A stretch of DNA of 64,000 nucleotides from contig NW_002060948.1 in NCBI RefSeq assembly GCF_000150275.1, positions 829,983 to 893,982 of the forward strand. The letters are read 5' to 3'. The position numbers were made by a program, and so were the translations under genes. Each line of letters begins with the position of its first letter. Position 1 is the first letter of the stretch. The DNA comes from Trichoplax adhaerens (lineage: Eukaryota; Placozoa; Uniplacotomia; Trichoplacea; Trichoplacidae). The notes beneath the pieces were generated by a model, which worked only from the letters and a program-made list of their open reading frames with translations, had not been told where the DNA came from and searched no databases. This document shows positions 1-14,600 of this stretch, piece after piece.

Positions 1-3000
1 CATTATTTTAAATAATATATACGGTACAACATACGGTTAGAAGTTGTTTGATAGCAGTTAGGATTATTCCGCTTGGCCTTATTTTTGCAGTGATGTGGAC
101 GCTTGGTAAGCAGTGTACAACAGGTCAGGTAGACCAATAGGTGAGGAAGGAACGGAATGGGTTGGGTCATGAATGTCTACTGTAGGCTGGATATGGCCGC
201 ACAGCTGCACCGGTGGATGACGGGATTGATGGATCATAGTGACAATGGACTGCTTGAGCGAACTGCACCTGAGCGCGAGTATTATACTGTAGCAATGTCA
301 TGGATGGCATGATCTGCTCAATCATAACTAAAGACTATTTAACGCTATGCATTGATAGTTTGATACTATAGTATCCCATTGAATACATTTATTGTATACG
401 CGTATATAATCGTGCTAATTTATTTATTTACTATAATGAAAATGACTGACATTGGCAGATTGTGGGCTTTGCTTGTAAAAGGAATAATTAAAATAGGATT
501 AATTCGCTATTTACTTATATCAATTTCCTATACAAAGGTTATCATTAGGCGTATAGAGTACCTAAATGTACATATAATACACTACAAAATTCTATGAAAT
601 CTCAATTTCTTAAATGATAATCGTGTATCGAAGTTATGATTCTTAAATTTTTAACCAAAAATATTGACAAGATTCGCTGATATTGTTTGTTTATAAATAA
701 CTTCAGTAAGAAGATTGGACTTTACAATACATAAACAGATTTATTGCGAATGATTATTTATCTATATCGTGCATTGCGATAGTACTGTACAGCGCAGCTT
801 GGTGTACAGGTCCGACTAGTCATTACTAAATAAACATTCTCGTAAACAAATAAGCGTGGATAACCGTGTAAATCTTGAGTACGTTTAAGTTGAGACATTG
901 CTTCTTTCTAATCCACGTAAAAAATTCGCTATACTCGTATTATCACTTCATTCGTCATCGGTATTTTTTATGCTTTCCAATACTACAGCGTTTTATTTTT
1001 AACTCGTAAACTAGTAAACGATACTCTATCATACTTCGAACTGTAACCTCTTGATAACTTTTAGCTTTTGGCATAAAATCATGTTAAATACAGGTATTTT
1101 ATGAGCACTCTTGCACAGATGGATATCGGAGAAAAATCATTTAACATAGCAGGAATATACTCATATACAGTTTATACTTTCTACTATGCTCATTATGACT
1201 GCCACGAAGTGAATTTTCTTACAAAATGATTATCTTATTTACGTCAAATAACATACCGTTATCTATGACATTATACATCCTTCTGGTAGATAAGTGTATA
1301 ATTTTTTAAATACTATCTATAAACTGAGTACTAGTGTTTATGTAGATTTAGTATAAATTAAATGATATTTCAATACAACTTGAGTTCAGTTTTGCCTAAC
1401 AGAGACTGGTGGAGTTACTATTTTCTCCTGATGATAGGAGATCGCCAGTATTTATAGTCGTATTGTAGGCAGATGTCAAGGAGGACAAACCTGACAGTAG
1501 ACTCGTAGTGTTAGTTTTTGTAGTAGTTAAATTTTCTCACGTTACAAATTTAGATTTGTAACAGTAACAGTAATAAATCTACCATTAAAGGAAGAAAGAA
1601 GTAATAGTCACATGCTGCGTGTAAAGGACGCAATTTTCATATTTTCAAATACTGTAGTTGTTGTGTTCAGGATGGATGGCTTCTTTCCGTCATCTAATTA
1701 ATTTAATCTTGCAGTGACTTGCGTAGACATGGTATCAAATTTAGAATAAGAAATAAAGCTCACTACGAAGTCTACTGTTCAATTTTTATGCAAATATTAA
1801 ATACGAATAACTCTTACGCTTGCGAAAAATTGAATAGAATTTATGGACAATAAAGGCATTGGATAATTAAAAATAAATAATAAATTAGCAACTAGTCGGT
1901 CTAAACCTTCTACCCTTTCTCTAAGTTAATGATATTTAATTATTAAATATCTAACTACATTACATCAAAATTACATCATAGCTGTTATAGCCTATTATAG
2001 CTACAATAGTCTATAGACTCTATAAAGTATATCACACTTCACTATTTCTACAGTATATATGTATATATCACAATTATTACAAACAGTCGCAATGATTAGT
2101 ATTGTAACATTGCTTCTCTTCATAAAAACATGTAGTATCTTAATTGAATACGTAGAACGATGCAGAATAATATTGTTAAGAAAATTTTATACTGTACGAG
2201 TAATTCGAGTATATCTCACACAATAATACCATGTAATAATTAGTGATTGCAGTATATCTTTTCAGTATTTCTACTATACTCATCATGATAAAAATTGTTA
2301 GTGCCAAAGTCAGATTTACTTTCTCGATAGTTAAAGTAGTTTAACCTAAAATCTTGAAAGGTAAGAAAGCTTGTCTCCACATAGTTCATATTTTGCAACA
2401 CGAATTAAAATCGATTTTGTGCTGTATTGCAATAATTTTTCATAATTTAGTCGATCTATCTTCACAATATAACACTAACTATTCCCATAGTTGATAAAAT
2501 ATTTAGCGGTACAACGTGCAATTTGTGTTTCATTAAATCATAGTAATCGAGATAACGAGAAGAGTTTCGAAGGTACGAGCAATAAAGATATCATTAAAGT
2601 TTATTATTAAATTAACAATTAGTCAATCTGTCCTTCCCATATGCTAATGACTCTAGATTTAAAAGTATATACCAACTATAACGATATAAATACGGTGTAA
2701 TTATAGCTTCCTAATCCATTAATGATATTTTTTACAATTAATGATAATAAAACAGCTTGCATTCAATAGCTAGTGTAAGAAACTGTGATTTCTATTTTCG
2801 TGAACATTCGGTAATTTCTTGATTGAATTTTATTAAATATCAGATATTTGCTACTTGTTAATCGTATTTGGATGAATTATTAAATGTTATATACTAGCGT
2901 ATTATCAGTATAGATTTGAAATCAGTAATTGTGACATAAATAACGATTGGATCATTTTAGATTTTAGTAAACATGGTTATGCACGGTCACATATATTGTT

Positions 3001-3235
3001 ACGAAATAAATTTAACAATACGTAATATCTCTTGGAAATTGAAACGATGTCATATAAATTAGTATAATTATAATCATCAAAGACAGTAAAGTAAGATTAC
3101 GACCTATTAACACGAACTACTGCAGAGAAACCTTATTTTGCATTCCATGGTTATAGTTAATCATTTTCAATTTTTTTTGTAAAAAGACAGTCTTATATAC
3201 CTAATTTATAATACGAACTTATTCGTAGAGTGTCA
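1..3235. other. Intergenic, no gene recognised
   Basis: AT-rich sequence with no open frame that resembles a known protein. The first 300 bases, roughly 60-300, are less AT-rich than the rest and could be the edge of a transcript outside the window, but no splice-consistent exon was found. The 72-residue frame at 379-597 has AT-driven composition (Ile/Tyr/Leu) and no recognisable domain. Confidence 0.6.
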
Positions 3236-5556
3236 TCATTGTGCCATCAGTTCACATATCTTTTGTTCAAGATCGAATAAGTAGCGATCAGTAATTCCCA
3301 TTTTTCTCATAGCTTCAGCCAAACGTAATAAATACTCTGAATTTTGTCCACTTGGTCCACAACTTGATACAATATGTCTCGCTTCCTCTTGTAATGTTGC
3401 TGGTCCAAGAAATTCTTCATTATCTTCCGTGGCGATATAGATTAATACACTTGGTAAATTTTTAGTATTATCCGCAGAATAAAACTTTACGCAGTCTGTA
3501 GTATAACCGCATTTCTCTCGAAAATTTAAATAGCCAATGACTTTAGGGATATCATCTGGTCCTACTTGATATGCTACACCCCATGTTATTTCCTAAATGA
3601 TGGGGTAACCAAGGAAATACAGATCAATATTGATCCAGAAATACATCTTAAAGTTTTTGTTGGTTATCTTTGGCATCGGATGCCATTACTGGACGATTAT
3701 GCACGTTGTTATACAGTACTATATGTAAAACAAGTTAGTTCGACGCGACATGATCGAATTTGAAATAACAAATAATAAACATCCACGTGAAAGTAAGCCT
3801 TAATGCACTTTATTACAATTGTACGTATTACATTGATCTGATGTGCCAAAGTAAGTAGAAGATTAAGCAAACGCTTAGGCAAATGCTCATCTGTGATAGT
3901 AATAATAGCAAAACAGGTACGAGAACTAATCTATAAATTATCTAAATAAAGTGATTGCCTGTTTTTACTTATACAGTATACTGACATATTGTATACAAGA
4001 TTCAATTGGACAGTACTTCTAGAAGGAAGGCAGCAAATACCATATTGCAATTGTTGAAGTATATCTATACTTACTTTCATATCCCTAATCAGAGTTGCAA
4101 CACGGCCAGGCTAAACAGAAAAGATAGCAGAAAATTAGTTTTACAAAAGATCTTTTGATCTATGTTTCAATACAATAAACTTGTTATTGATACCCACTGC
4201 TATGTACATTACTATACGCTCGTACTATACATCTCTAGCCAGAACACTAAATAAATTAACTACCTACGGGTGTAGATTTTAATTGTAGAGTACAGTACAA
4301 CCCTCATCGATAAAATTTTAATCTTTAAAATCGTTCAGTTTTATTTCAGTAACTTTCAATAACCTTAAAATAGTTGTGCTAGTTTAATGCGTTTAATTTT
4401 TTTTTCAGTACTGAAATCTACAGTATATGTATTTCGTGGAGTTTCGCTAGTGTTAATCGGTGCATTTTTTTATCGAAAGACCTATCAATTCGATTAAACG
4501 TTAAATGAAATTGATCTGCGTAAATTACTGTAGCTTTCACCTACTTTTGCAATGACATGTAGCTCACATATTTTGATGATGAGCTTATCCTCTGATCTGT
4601 ATGACATGCAGAAAACCTCTTAGTGAACTTGATATAGAAGTATGAATTTCTGTACATAGTAATGCTATGAAAATACCATTAATAGCACCTATGAATCTGT
4701 TAATTTAGCTCGTTATTCCTATTAAATTAAAACTCATGTCAAATATTAATAAATAATAATTACAATAATATGTTTAACGACACATTTTCGTCAAAATTTT
4801 GACGAACAAAGCACTGTACAGCGTAGTTAATATTCGTGGCAACGTCGATGACTATGTGCTCATGGCATTGTGCCCACATAATGAGGTGAACCTTGCTTAG
4901 ATTGTACTAATTGTCAGGCAGGGCTGCTAAGGAAAAATGTGATTCATTGTCATGAGCTGCCAGGGACTCCAAAACAAAGAAGGCATTGTAAGGACGTCTT
5001 GAAAATAAAAAGATAATGCTGAAGGTCCTTAGTATTATGCCGTGCTGGAATAAAACAGCCAGGGCGAGGAGGATTTGAATCTTTAGAATATGCTACTACT
5101 GTATACCGTCTAGTGTTCAACTGTTCATGCCACTACAGTTTTACGTTATACGCGTATATTAGTACGACATAAAGTTAGCTTTGACCAAAATCTCGTTGCA
5201 TAATCAATTGAAATTTTATATATGTCATATATACTCGTCTGTGTGTCGGACGAATGAAGATTGTGATGATTTCAAGCTGACTAATTTAATTCTTTTAGGA
5301 ATATTTTACAAATTGCGGCCATTAAATAAATAATTTACTCCATTAGATTACAAATTGATAAAGCACTTACTTGGCCTGGAATACCCCTATGATCTGTGCT
5401 TCCCTGCCAAAATCTCCTAGCGTATCCTTTAATATAGCCCACCATTCTCGACTTGTACGGAAAATTGACTTTCCAGGTCAGAGAACCATACCCAAAAATC
5501 CATAGAGAACCATCTTCTGTCGTACATGAACTTAAATCTATTACCTGGTTGTTCAT
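3236..5556 (-). CDS. CHAC2: ChaC-type gamma-glutamylcyclotransferase (CHAC1/CHAC2 family), 3 exons
   Basis: Glutathione-specific gamma-glutamylcyclotransferase, a cytosolic enzyme that cleaves glutathione to 5-oxoproline and Cys-Gly. Exons on the minus strand: 5371-5556, 4075-4110 and 3236-3592, joined in phase 0 at GT-AG introns. Exon 1 carries the nucleotide-fold loop FGYGSLTWK and [14 protein letters not shown]. The 36-nt exon 2 encodes [12 protein letters not shown]. Exon 3 encodes TWGVAYQV, then [10 protein letters not shown], whose Glu corresponds to catalytic Glu83 of human CHAC2, then [16 protein letters not shown] and [11 protein letters not shown]. The product is about 190 residues, close to CHAC2 (about 180). 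The start ATG at 5556 sits just before the conserved WIFGYGSL block. CHAC2 is favoured over CHAC1 by length only. A (GTACW)n array begins about 310 bp upstream of the start. Confidence 0.93.
3593..4074. other. Intron 2 of the ChaC gene, with an unexplained plus-strand open frame
   Basis: This intron contains an open frame on the plus strand to 3763 that partly overlaps exon 3 antisense. Its residues look less AT-biased than usual noise (for example [17 protein letters not shown]), but no family is recognised and it may be chance or a gene fragment. Confidence 0.3.
4820..5060. other. GC-richer patch inside ChaC intron 1
   Basis: A roughly 240-bp stretch visibly less AT-rich than the surrounding intron. 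It includes CCAGGGACT near 4970, a short match to the terminal repeat of the inverted-repeat element at 10602. No open frame or RNA fold was recognised. It may be a degraded mobile-element remnant. Confidence 0.25.
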
Positions 5557-5865
5557 GGCTGTTTACTATCGTTTATGTTTATGAGATGGAATAATATCGA
5601 TCTTCTACTGTACTGTACACTGTATAGTATCTTGAGATGTCAATAAAAATTGAACAATCAATAGTTATTATTATCAACAGTACAGCATGTATATCCAGAG
5701 CAATGGACGATTTATCAACACTTTTAGCAGACTCTGGCACTCTACTACGCGTATTTTCAATTAAATCCAATTCCACGTACTGTATGCCCTAATGGGTACA
5801 GCATCAAATTAAATGAACTGTGAAAGGTTGGAAGTCAACGCATTTACGGTATCCAGTTACGTTAC

Positions 5866-5920
5866 TGCACTGTACAGTGTACAGTACAGTAAATGGTAAA
5901 ATACAGTACAGTACTGTAAA
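5866..5920. repeat. (GTACW)n palindrome array upstream of the ChaC gene
   Basis: Runs of the self-complementary tetramer GTAC separated by single A or T bases, with occasional ACT or AGT spacers, giving motifs such as GTACAGTGTACAGTAC. It lies about 310 bp upstream of the ChaC start codon. Short AT-rich direct repeats of the form AATGGTAAAATGG follow to about 5945. Confidence 0.8.
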
Positions 5921-6150
5921 TGGTAAAATGGTAAAATGGTATAATGGAAAGTAAAAACCATCGAGGTTTTTTTGTTACCTCTATGGTATAAACAGCAACA
6001 AGAAATCTCCATACTCTTGAGGTCAGGAATTTATACAGTACTACGCACATTCAGTAGGCCATTCAGAATTCTATCCTGAATATCAGTTAAAATCTGAACG
6101 GTTTACAAATGCGCAGTACTTTCTTTTGCGGGCATTCTTGTGCGGGATTT

Positions 6151-6250
6151 TGTACAGTAAAGTACTGTACAGTGTACAGTATGTGGGGTTTTGTCGTAGA
6201 CGGATTTCTTTTAGTGTCCATTCAGTGTACAGTACAAACTACAGTACAGT
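6151..6250. repeat. (GTACW)n palindrome array
   Basis: A second cluster of GTACA/GTACT units in both orientations between the ChaC and PSMA6 genes. A plus-strand open frame covering it is a by-product of the repeat and resembles nothing known. Confidence 0.75.
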
Positions 6251-6714
6251 GTGATAAGATTCAATTAATTAGCGATGCACAGAGCACAGAGATGGTAGCG
6301 ATAGAAGAAAGGAGCTTTATTAGTGAGACAGATAGATTCAGCTAACATAGAGAGACAACACCAAGCTATAACCTCTTCTATAGACTGACATACTGCAAAT
6401 TTTATGCCCTAAGTGACTGGGCTGCCCTAGTCAAATAGAATAAGTTATAGTTGTAATTTACCCGGGTGCAATCCATAGTAGAAACAAAATCTCATTTCGT
6501 AACAGTACTGTTAGATGCACCTGATCTACAGTCAGGTCTATCTACAATACTGAGCATTACATTGAATAGGCTGTACTCAGTGTGTACTCTTCAAAAATTG
6601 TGTAAAATAGATGTCGTACAGAGTTCATAAGATACTATATGATACAGTGCAAGCATCGCTGTCAACTTACGACACCTGTTTTTCATATTCAAAAGCTGCA
6701 TAACCCAGCTCAGT

Positions 6715-7025
6715 GATGTACTGTACTGTACACTGTACTGCAAATATGTGATCGAAGTAATATCTTCTATGACTTGTACTGTACAGTACACTATAATGCC
6801 ACTATCTTATTATACAGTACTGTACAGTACATTGTATTACAGTACTATAAAGTGTAAACTACTGTAGTGGAACCTTCGCATGCTTTGCTGCTGTACAGTA
6901 CTGTGCTCGTAAAGAGTTTGTGCACATTTTAAAGTGCCTCATCCGGGCTTGTCGAGCTGATGATTCATTAACATTAGAAATACTGTACTGTGCTACTAAT
7001 TTTATACTGTACAGTATACTTATAC
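6715..7025. repeat. Dispersed (GTACW)n palindrome cluster
   Basis: Several short arrays (near 6720, 6778, 6815, 6890 and 7005) of GTAC joined by A or T, interspersed with unique AT-rich DNA, about 0.6-0.9 kb beyond the 3' end of PSMA6. The remainder of 6250-7629 shows no gene. Confidence 0.7.
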
Positions 7026-7629
7026 AGTAGAACTGTAATACATTGATACTCCTTATGTATCTCTACAAATACTACACTATGCAAGCTAAGCGATAGCGCA
7101 ATTCACTTGAGGTCGACAGTGGCCCGAATTTATCACGATCGTAATCGTTTCATAATTAAGCTTATCGTAGAATCATACTATTGAACAAAATTTTTTAGCA
7201 ATGCAGAGTAAATTATGAACTAAATCGAAGGCATAACTGAGGGATAAAGGCAGGCAGTAGGTATCTGATCAACACTGCAATAGCAGTTATAGTGTACTTT
7301 ATGAATACATTGCAGGAAAAATACTATAGTTCAACAATGAAAGGAATTAACTTTATTCTCTGGGATTAAATGTTTATAGCATAGCATACACAACGAAATG
7401 AAATATGATAAAAATGCTATTATCTAGCGACAAAGTCACTTGTCTTAAGTTGAAAAACCTTACTTACATTGTGTCTGTTTGAACTACAATAATAAGGTCA
7501 TAAAGTTTTTCACTGGTTTAGTCACAAATTAAATTATTTTATGTTGTTTATCTTGAAAACTTTGTAACAACATAGCGTACAAATAAAACATTAGAATACC
7601 AAAACGAGGAAAAGACGGTTAAGTTGATT

Positions 7630-10009
<2,380 letters not shown>

Positions 10010-10242
10010 TTAATAAAAATGATGCTTCGATGAAGTGCCTCTTCAATCTCAATGCTGACTTACTGACTTTACTTTGCTGTCCCAGTATATCACTGTATGT
10101 AGCACCAGGTAGTGACAGGGACTTGTTTTTTTTCCTCTCGACTTTCAAGAATACTTATACTGAGCACTGTACTAGAAATGCGACACCATACAGTATAGTT
10201 CCATATAGGCCAGGCTGACACAGCTCTTTTATGCATCTCTGC

Positions 10243-10563
10243 AGAGTACTGTACACTGTACTGCACAATCCATTGTACTGTACAGTACAGTGTACTGTAC
10301 TGTACAATCCATTGTACAGTACTGTGGGTTACTGTGCTGCACTGTTAAGGATTGCACCCGGATTTCCATACTCGGGTACCCACTGCACCAGTACAGTACG
10401 GTACATACAGTACTGTACTGTACCGCAGTGGGGCTAGCATAAGGTTCTCGGACGCACAGCTCGGAAAGACGCTCTACGTACAGTACGAGACACTTTGTAC
10501 AGTACAGTACAGTACTGCAATCTACAGTACATTATACTGTGAGTGACTGTTCTGTACTGTACC
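10243..10563. repeat. Dense (GTACW)n palindrome array upstream of PSMA6
   Basis: About 320 bp dominated by GTAC tetramers separated by one A or T, in both orientations, with a GC-richer interruption at about 10345-10385. It begins about 240 bp upstream of the PSMA6 start codon. Two overlapping plus-strand open frames here consist of repeat-derived Tyr/Cys/Thr/Val peptide and are not considered coding. Confidence 0.85.
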
Positions 10564-10601
10564 GTAAAGTGCACACCATGGGTTACAGTAAGAATTAATT
10601 A

Positions 10602-10721
10602 CCAGGGACTACTAGAAAGAGAGACGGACGCCTAGCGGCCGTTTCGAGCAAAATTATTTTTAGTACTGTATATCGAATGACCGTTCTCTGTCCCTCTCTT
10701 TCGTCTTTTAGTAGTCCCTGG
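10602..10721. mobile_element. 120-bp MITE-like inverted-repeat element
   Basis: The ends are imperfect inverted repeats about 30 bp long. The left end reads CCAGGGACTACTAGAAAGAG; the right end is its complement-like counterpart ending TAGTAGTCCCTGG. The interior is short and non-coding. Both ends are flanked by TTA (10599-10601 and 10722-10724), consistent with a 3-bp target duplication. This resembles a non-autonomous DNA transposon (MITE). No transposase is present in the window. A related shorter copy lies at 45169-45216. Confidence 0.65.
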
Positions 10722-10724
10722 TTA

Positions 10725-11698
10725 AGCCCGTAGATTCCTCTCTTACTATATGCTATATTCACTTGATCAGTTTACTTTCTACTCACTTGCAATATTTGCA
10801 AGTATGAATAATAAACAATAAGCAATATTTGCCTTCCTTGTACTAATAATTAGTTTCATCAAGTACTGGATACTATATATTAATTTTATGACAATGCTAT
10901 GAAATTACTAGATTGAAACTATATTTTTCTACTCGTAACGCCACAATATTAAACGTTAATGTATATACAACCATATGTAGTTAGTAGATTTTATTCATTG
11001 TAATTATCTTTCTATCGTACAGTATATGGCAGGATACTTGTCTCTTCGTATAAAAGTAATGAAAAACGTTAAGTGAACTATAATTATGGTAATGCAATAA
11101 GAAAGATGCTCTTCAAGATCTAATTACCGTTAAGATCATATTCCATCAATGCTTTGGTAGACAATCTTTTTATTAAAGCTGAATTTCATTCTAGTCAATC
11201 CAATTTACCCATACTAATTAATCATTAGTCGTATCATAATAAATTGACTTGCTTTACATAAATGCTAATGATAGCAACAAATACTTTTAGGCTCTAATTA
11301 ATACACAATATAATAACGATCCGTTGGAATACCATATCATTCCATTATTTGGATAATTTATATTTTCAAATAAATTCGTACAGTTGTTGAAAGTTTCCAT
11401 CTTATGGCACGGATTTGCTCTATATGCAGATAATAGAATTTCTTATTTTCAATTCAAACTAGCAGTCTTCAGGAGACCGATTTCCATACTAATTTCTATA
11501 CGATACTGCACGCTATGTAAAGTACGTGTAACAAATGATTATATAGAACCTCCTACGGTATTGAGTATTTCAGAGAGGACTAATGTGGTACTGTGATAAA
11601 ATGTATAAGAGTTCTTTGACATATTAATAATGTTCTTCCAAGATTATTTAACTTTATATAATTATCAGTTTCAGCCTCGCTGCGTTTAATATTGCAAA
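10725..11698. other. Intergenic, no gene recognised
   Basis: AT-rich spacer between the inverted-repeat element and the 3' end of the xanthine dehydrogenase gene. The open frame at 11384-11596 has no recognisable similarity. Confidence 0.5.
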
Positions 11699-14600
11699 TT
11701 ATATTATAGTCAATGTCCATGGATCCTCATCTTCTTTTTGAATTGATGGCTGAATCTAAATTAAATGAATTGAAAAGTTCTTTAATTATTTTATCCGGAC
11801 CCTTTTGCCACTGTGTTACGAAGATATAATAATTATTGATTCATTATAAAATTCGTGCATAATTAAGTAAGTAATCGTAGTTACCGCCATAGTAATTTGA
11901 TCAGTACATGCCATCCTAATGCGTTCACATGTTGCTGGGCTATCGAGTCGGAACATTTTGTGAAATCCAGAGTCTTTTCTGATTGCGAAAATAATCATTT
12001 AATTAACTACTTTATGAAGAAATACTCCGTTATAACAATAGTAGTAACTTTTATAATTGCAATTAGCTCTCTTTCATCAACAAATACGAATATATTCGAG
12101 CGCTGTAGTGTTAATACAATATCATTTACTTACCTAGCAGCAATAATGGCATATTTAATCGCCAGAAATACTGATGAGGCAAGTACTAAAGACGGTTCTC
12201 CAATACCCTAATTTTAAATAATTAAGGAACCGTTATCATTTTTTCTATCGTTTATACTGGTGATATTACTAAAGATACACTTCTAGTATTATTTTACCTT
12301 TGAAGAAAAAATTCCGCGTTTATTTGGAACATTTGGTAATAAATAAATATAAAATTTGTTTGGAATATTTGATAAACTGGGAATTTTATATGTTGCTGGT
12401 CCTCGTGTTAGCAAATATCCAGAGGGTGATATACATTGTTCTTCAAGTGTATATAATCCTATTCCTTGTACAAACGCTCCTTCAATCTTATCCAGAACCA
12501 ACAGGTGATCGATTAATAATATTATAAATCTTAAACAGTTAAGTAATACCAGCCAGTTAATTTCCTAATTCTGATAGCTAATAAATTTATTAGCATACCT
12601 GACCAACATCGATTGCCGGATTTAAACTTTTGCCTACATCCATTACAATATCGGTACGCAATATCTAAATTATTGAAACATTGTATAGCAACACAGCAAT
12701 AATGATGGATTAGGTAATAGCAATGTAGAGCAAATAATATAAAATTGGATACATAAGTACAGTATATCAGGCCCGGCTTATTATAAAAATTTGAATTTAA
12801 AAAAATATTAATATTGATATATATTGTACATTTTACTACATCATCTGTATAAAATCTGTAAATAAATTATTTTCTTGCATTCATAAATATTGCAGTATGT
12901 ATCACTTAATTCGTAATACGTATTAATATTAATGTATCTTCGTACATGATAATCCCCAGTTAAAGAATCAATTTCTATTTCTGATACCGCAGCCCCATAG
13001 GTAACGTAATTATATACTCGTCCAGAATTTTCATTCCAGTTATAACCTATGTTGGGCACACTGCAAGAACAAGATTTATCACATTCAGTATGTTGTAGTC
13101 AGACAAAACACACGCAAAAATATAGGCAAACTTTATCACATACTGTGTTTATCATGATATTGCAATTAAAGAATGTTTAATTTAATTACCGATAAAATCC
13201 ATTGGCTGATAGGTTAACTCTGTCGGTGTAAGCAGCTTTGACCTTAGACGATAAAAAATGAATTGCTTATGATTTCACTTGGTATATATACATTGTGGTA
13301 ATTATCATAATTTGAGAAGCTTCTGTTTTTGTACGTTAACTCTATAGAAACAAGCTCTACGCAAAATCTGTGCAAGTTAATTGTACGATATACCGGTATG
13401 AACATAAGGTTGTATGACGATGCATGCTGAAACACTCATTACGATCATAAAACTTACCCAGTCTTCCCATTTTCCCTTTAGATTAGCTGCTCGGTATGGG
13501 GCTATTCGATCTCTTAACTGTTCACATGCGTTCTATAAAATACAAATTAGTATCTGCTAGTTAAAAGATATTTATGCGTGAACAACAAAGATAGTAACTA
13601 ATCCTATAAATCAATAGAAAAGTAGAAAGAACATATAGCTTCCAACAACTGTCGTATCATTAAATATTATTATATTTGGGTATGTAAGTTATCACTATGA
13701 TTATGATCAACCATATCACAGATAAAGTACAACATAAATTCTGTACTACGATATCGGTTCATAGCAGGTATTTACCAGGATGCGATATTTGTATTTATTC
13801 AATAAACCTTATTGCTGTTAAGTTAAAATGATATCTATTTGTAAAGTTATACGATCATGATATTCACAAATATGTATACTACTGCTAGAACTCAAATAAC
13901 TATATGATCATAGAGAATTATAAGAGGTTATACGATCATACCAGAACGGCTCCTCCATTTAAATCGGTTGATAACGAACCAGCTGTTGGTGATGCATTTG
14001 GTACCGAAGATGTATTAGTTTCAACAATATGTACTTTATCCACCGGGACTCCCAGAACATGTGAACAAATCTATTGAAAAAAATTACATTGATTTAAGTT
14101 ATCAAATCGTATCTAGTAGTATGGTACTATTCTCACATAAATTATTCATTCGTAAATGGTTTACAAGCTTACATTTAATACCATATCGGCCAATTACTAA
14201 TGAGTACTGCTAGTTATTACCTATCTATAACAATTTACGATACATTATAAGATATTATAGACTTACCTGTGATAATTTAGTGTATAAGCCTTGACCCATT
14301 TCAGTTCCACCATGTGACAACAGTACGGAACCGTCAGTATAAATCATAACTAGTGCTCCGCCCTAAAAGAAAAATATTTTAGTGTAAGCTACGGTTACTA
14401 GCAGTTGTTAAAATTGAAGCCTTACAAACTCTTCGTTTATGTTCTTTCTCATAATTAGCACTATAGCTTACTAAATTAAAATATTAAAGGTAAGGCCTGT
14501 GAGCTCTTACTTGATTGTTATATTTTGAGGTAAACGATACTGGAAATCCTGCTGGTACAATTGCTATACCTCGCTTCTTCCATCGATTTACCCTACATAT

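Noticed and set aside
10231-10546. Overlapping plus-strand open frames of 64-68 codons
   Set aside because: They translate the GTAC arrays; CTGTA/TACAG pentamers lack stops in several frames, so the openness is a repeat artefact.
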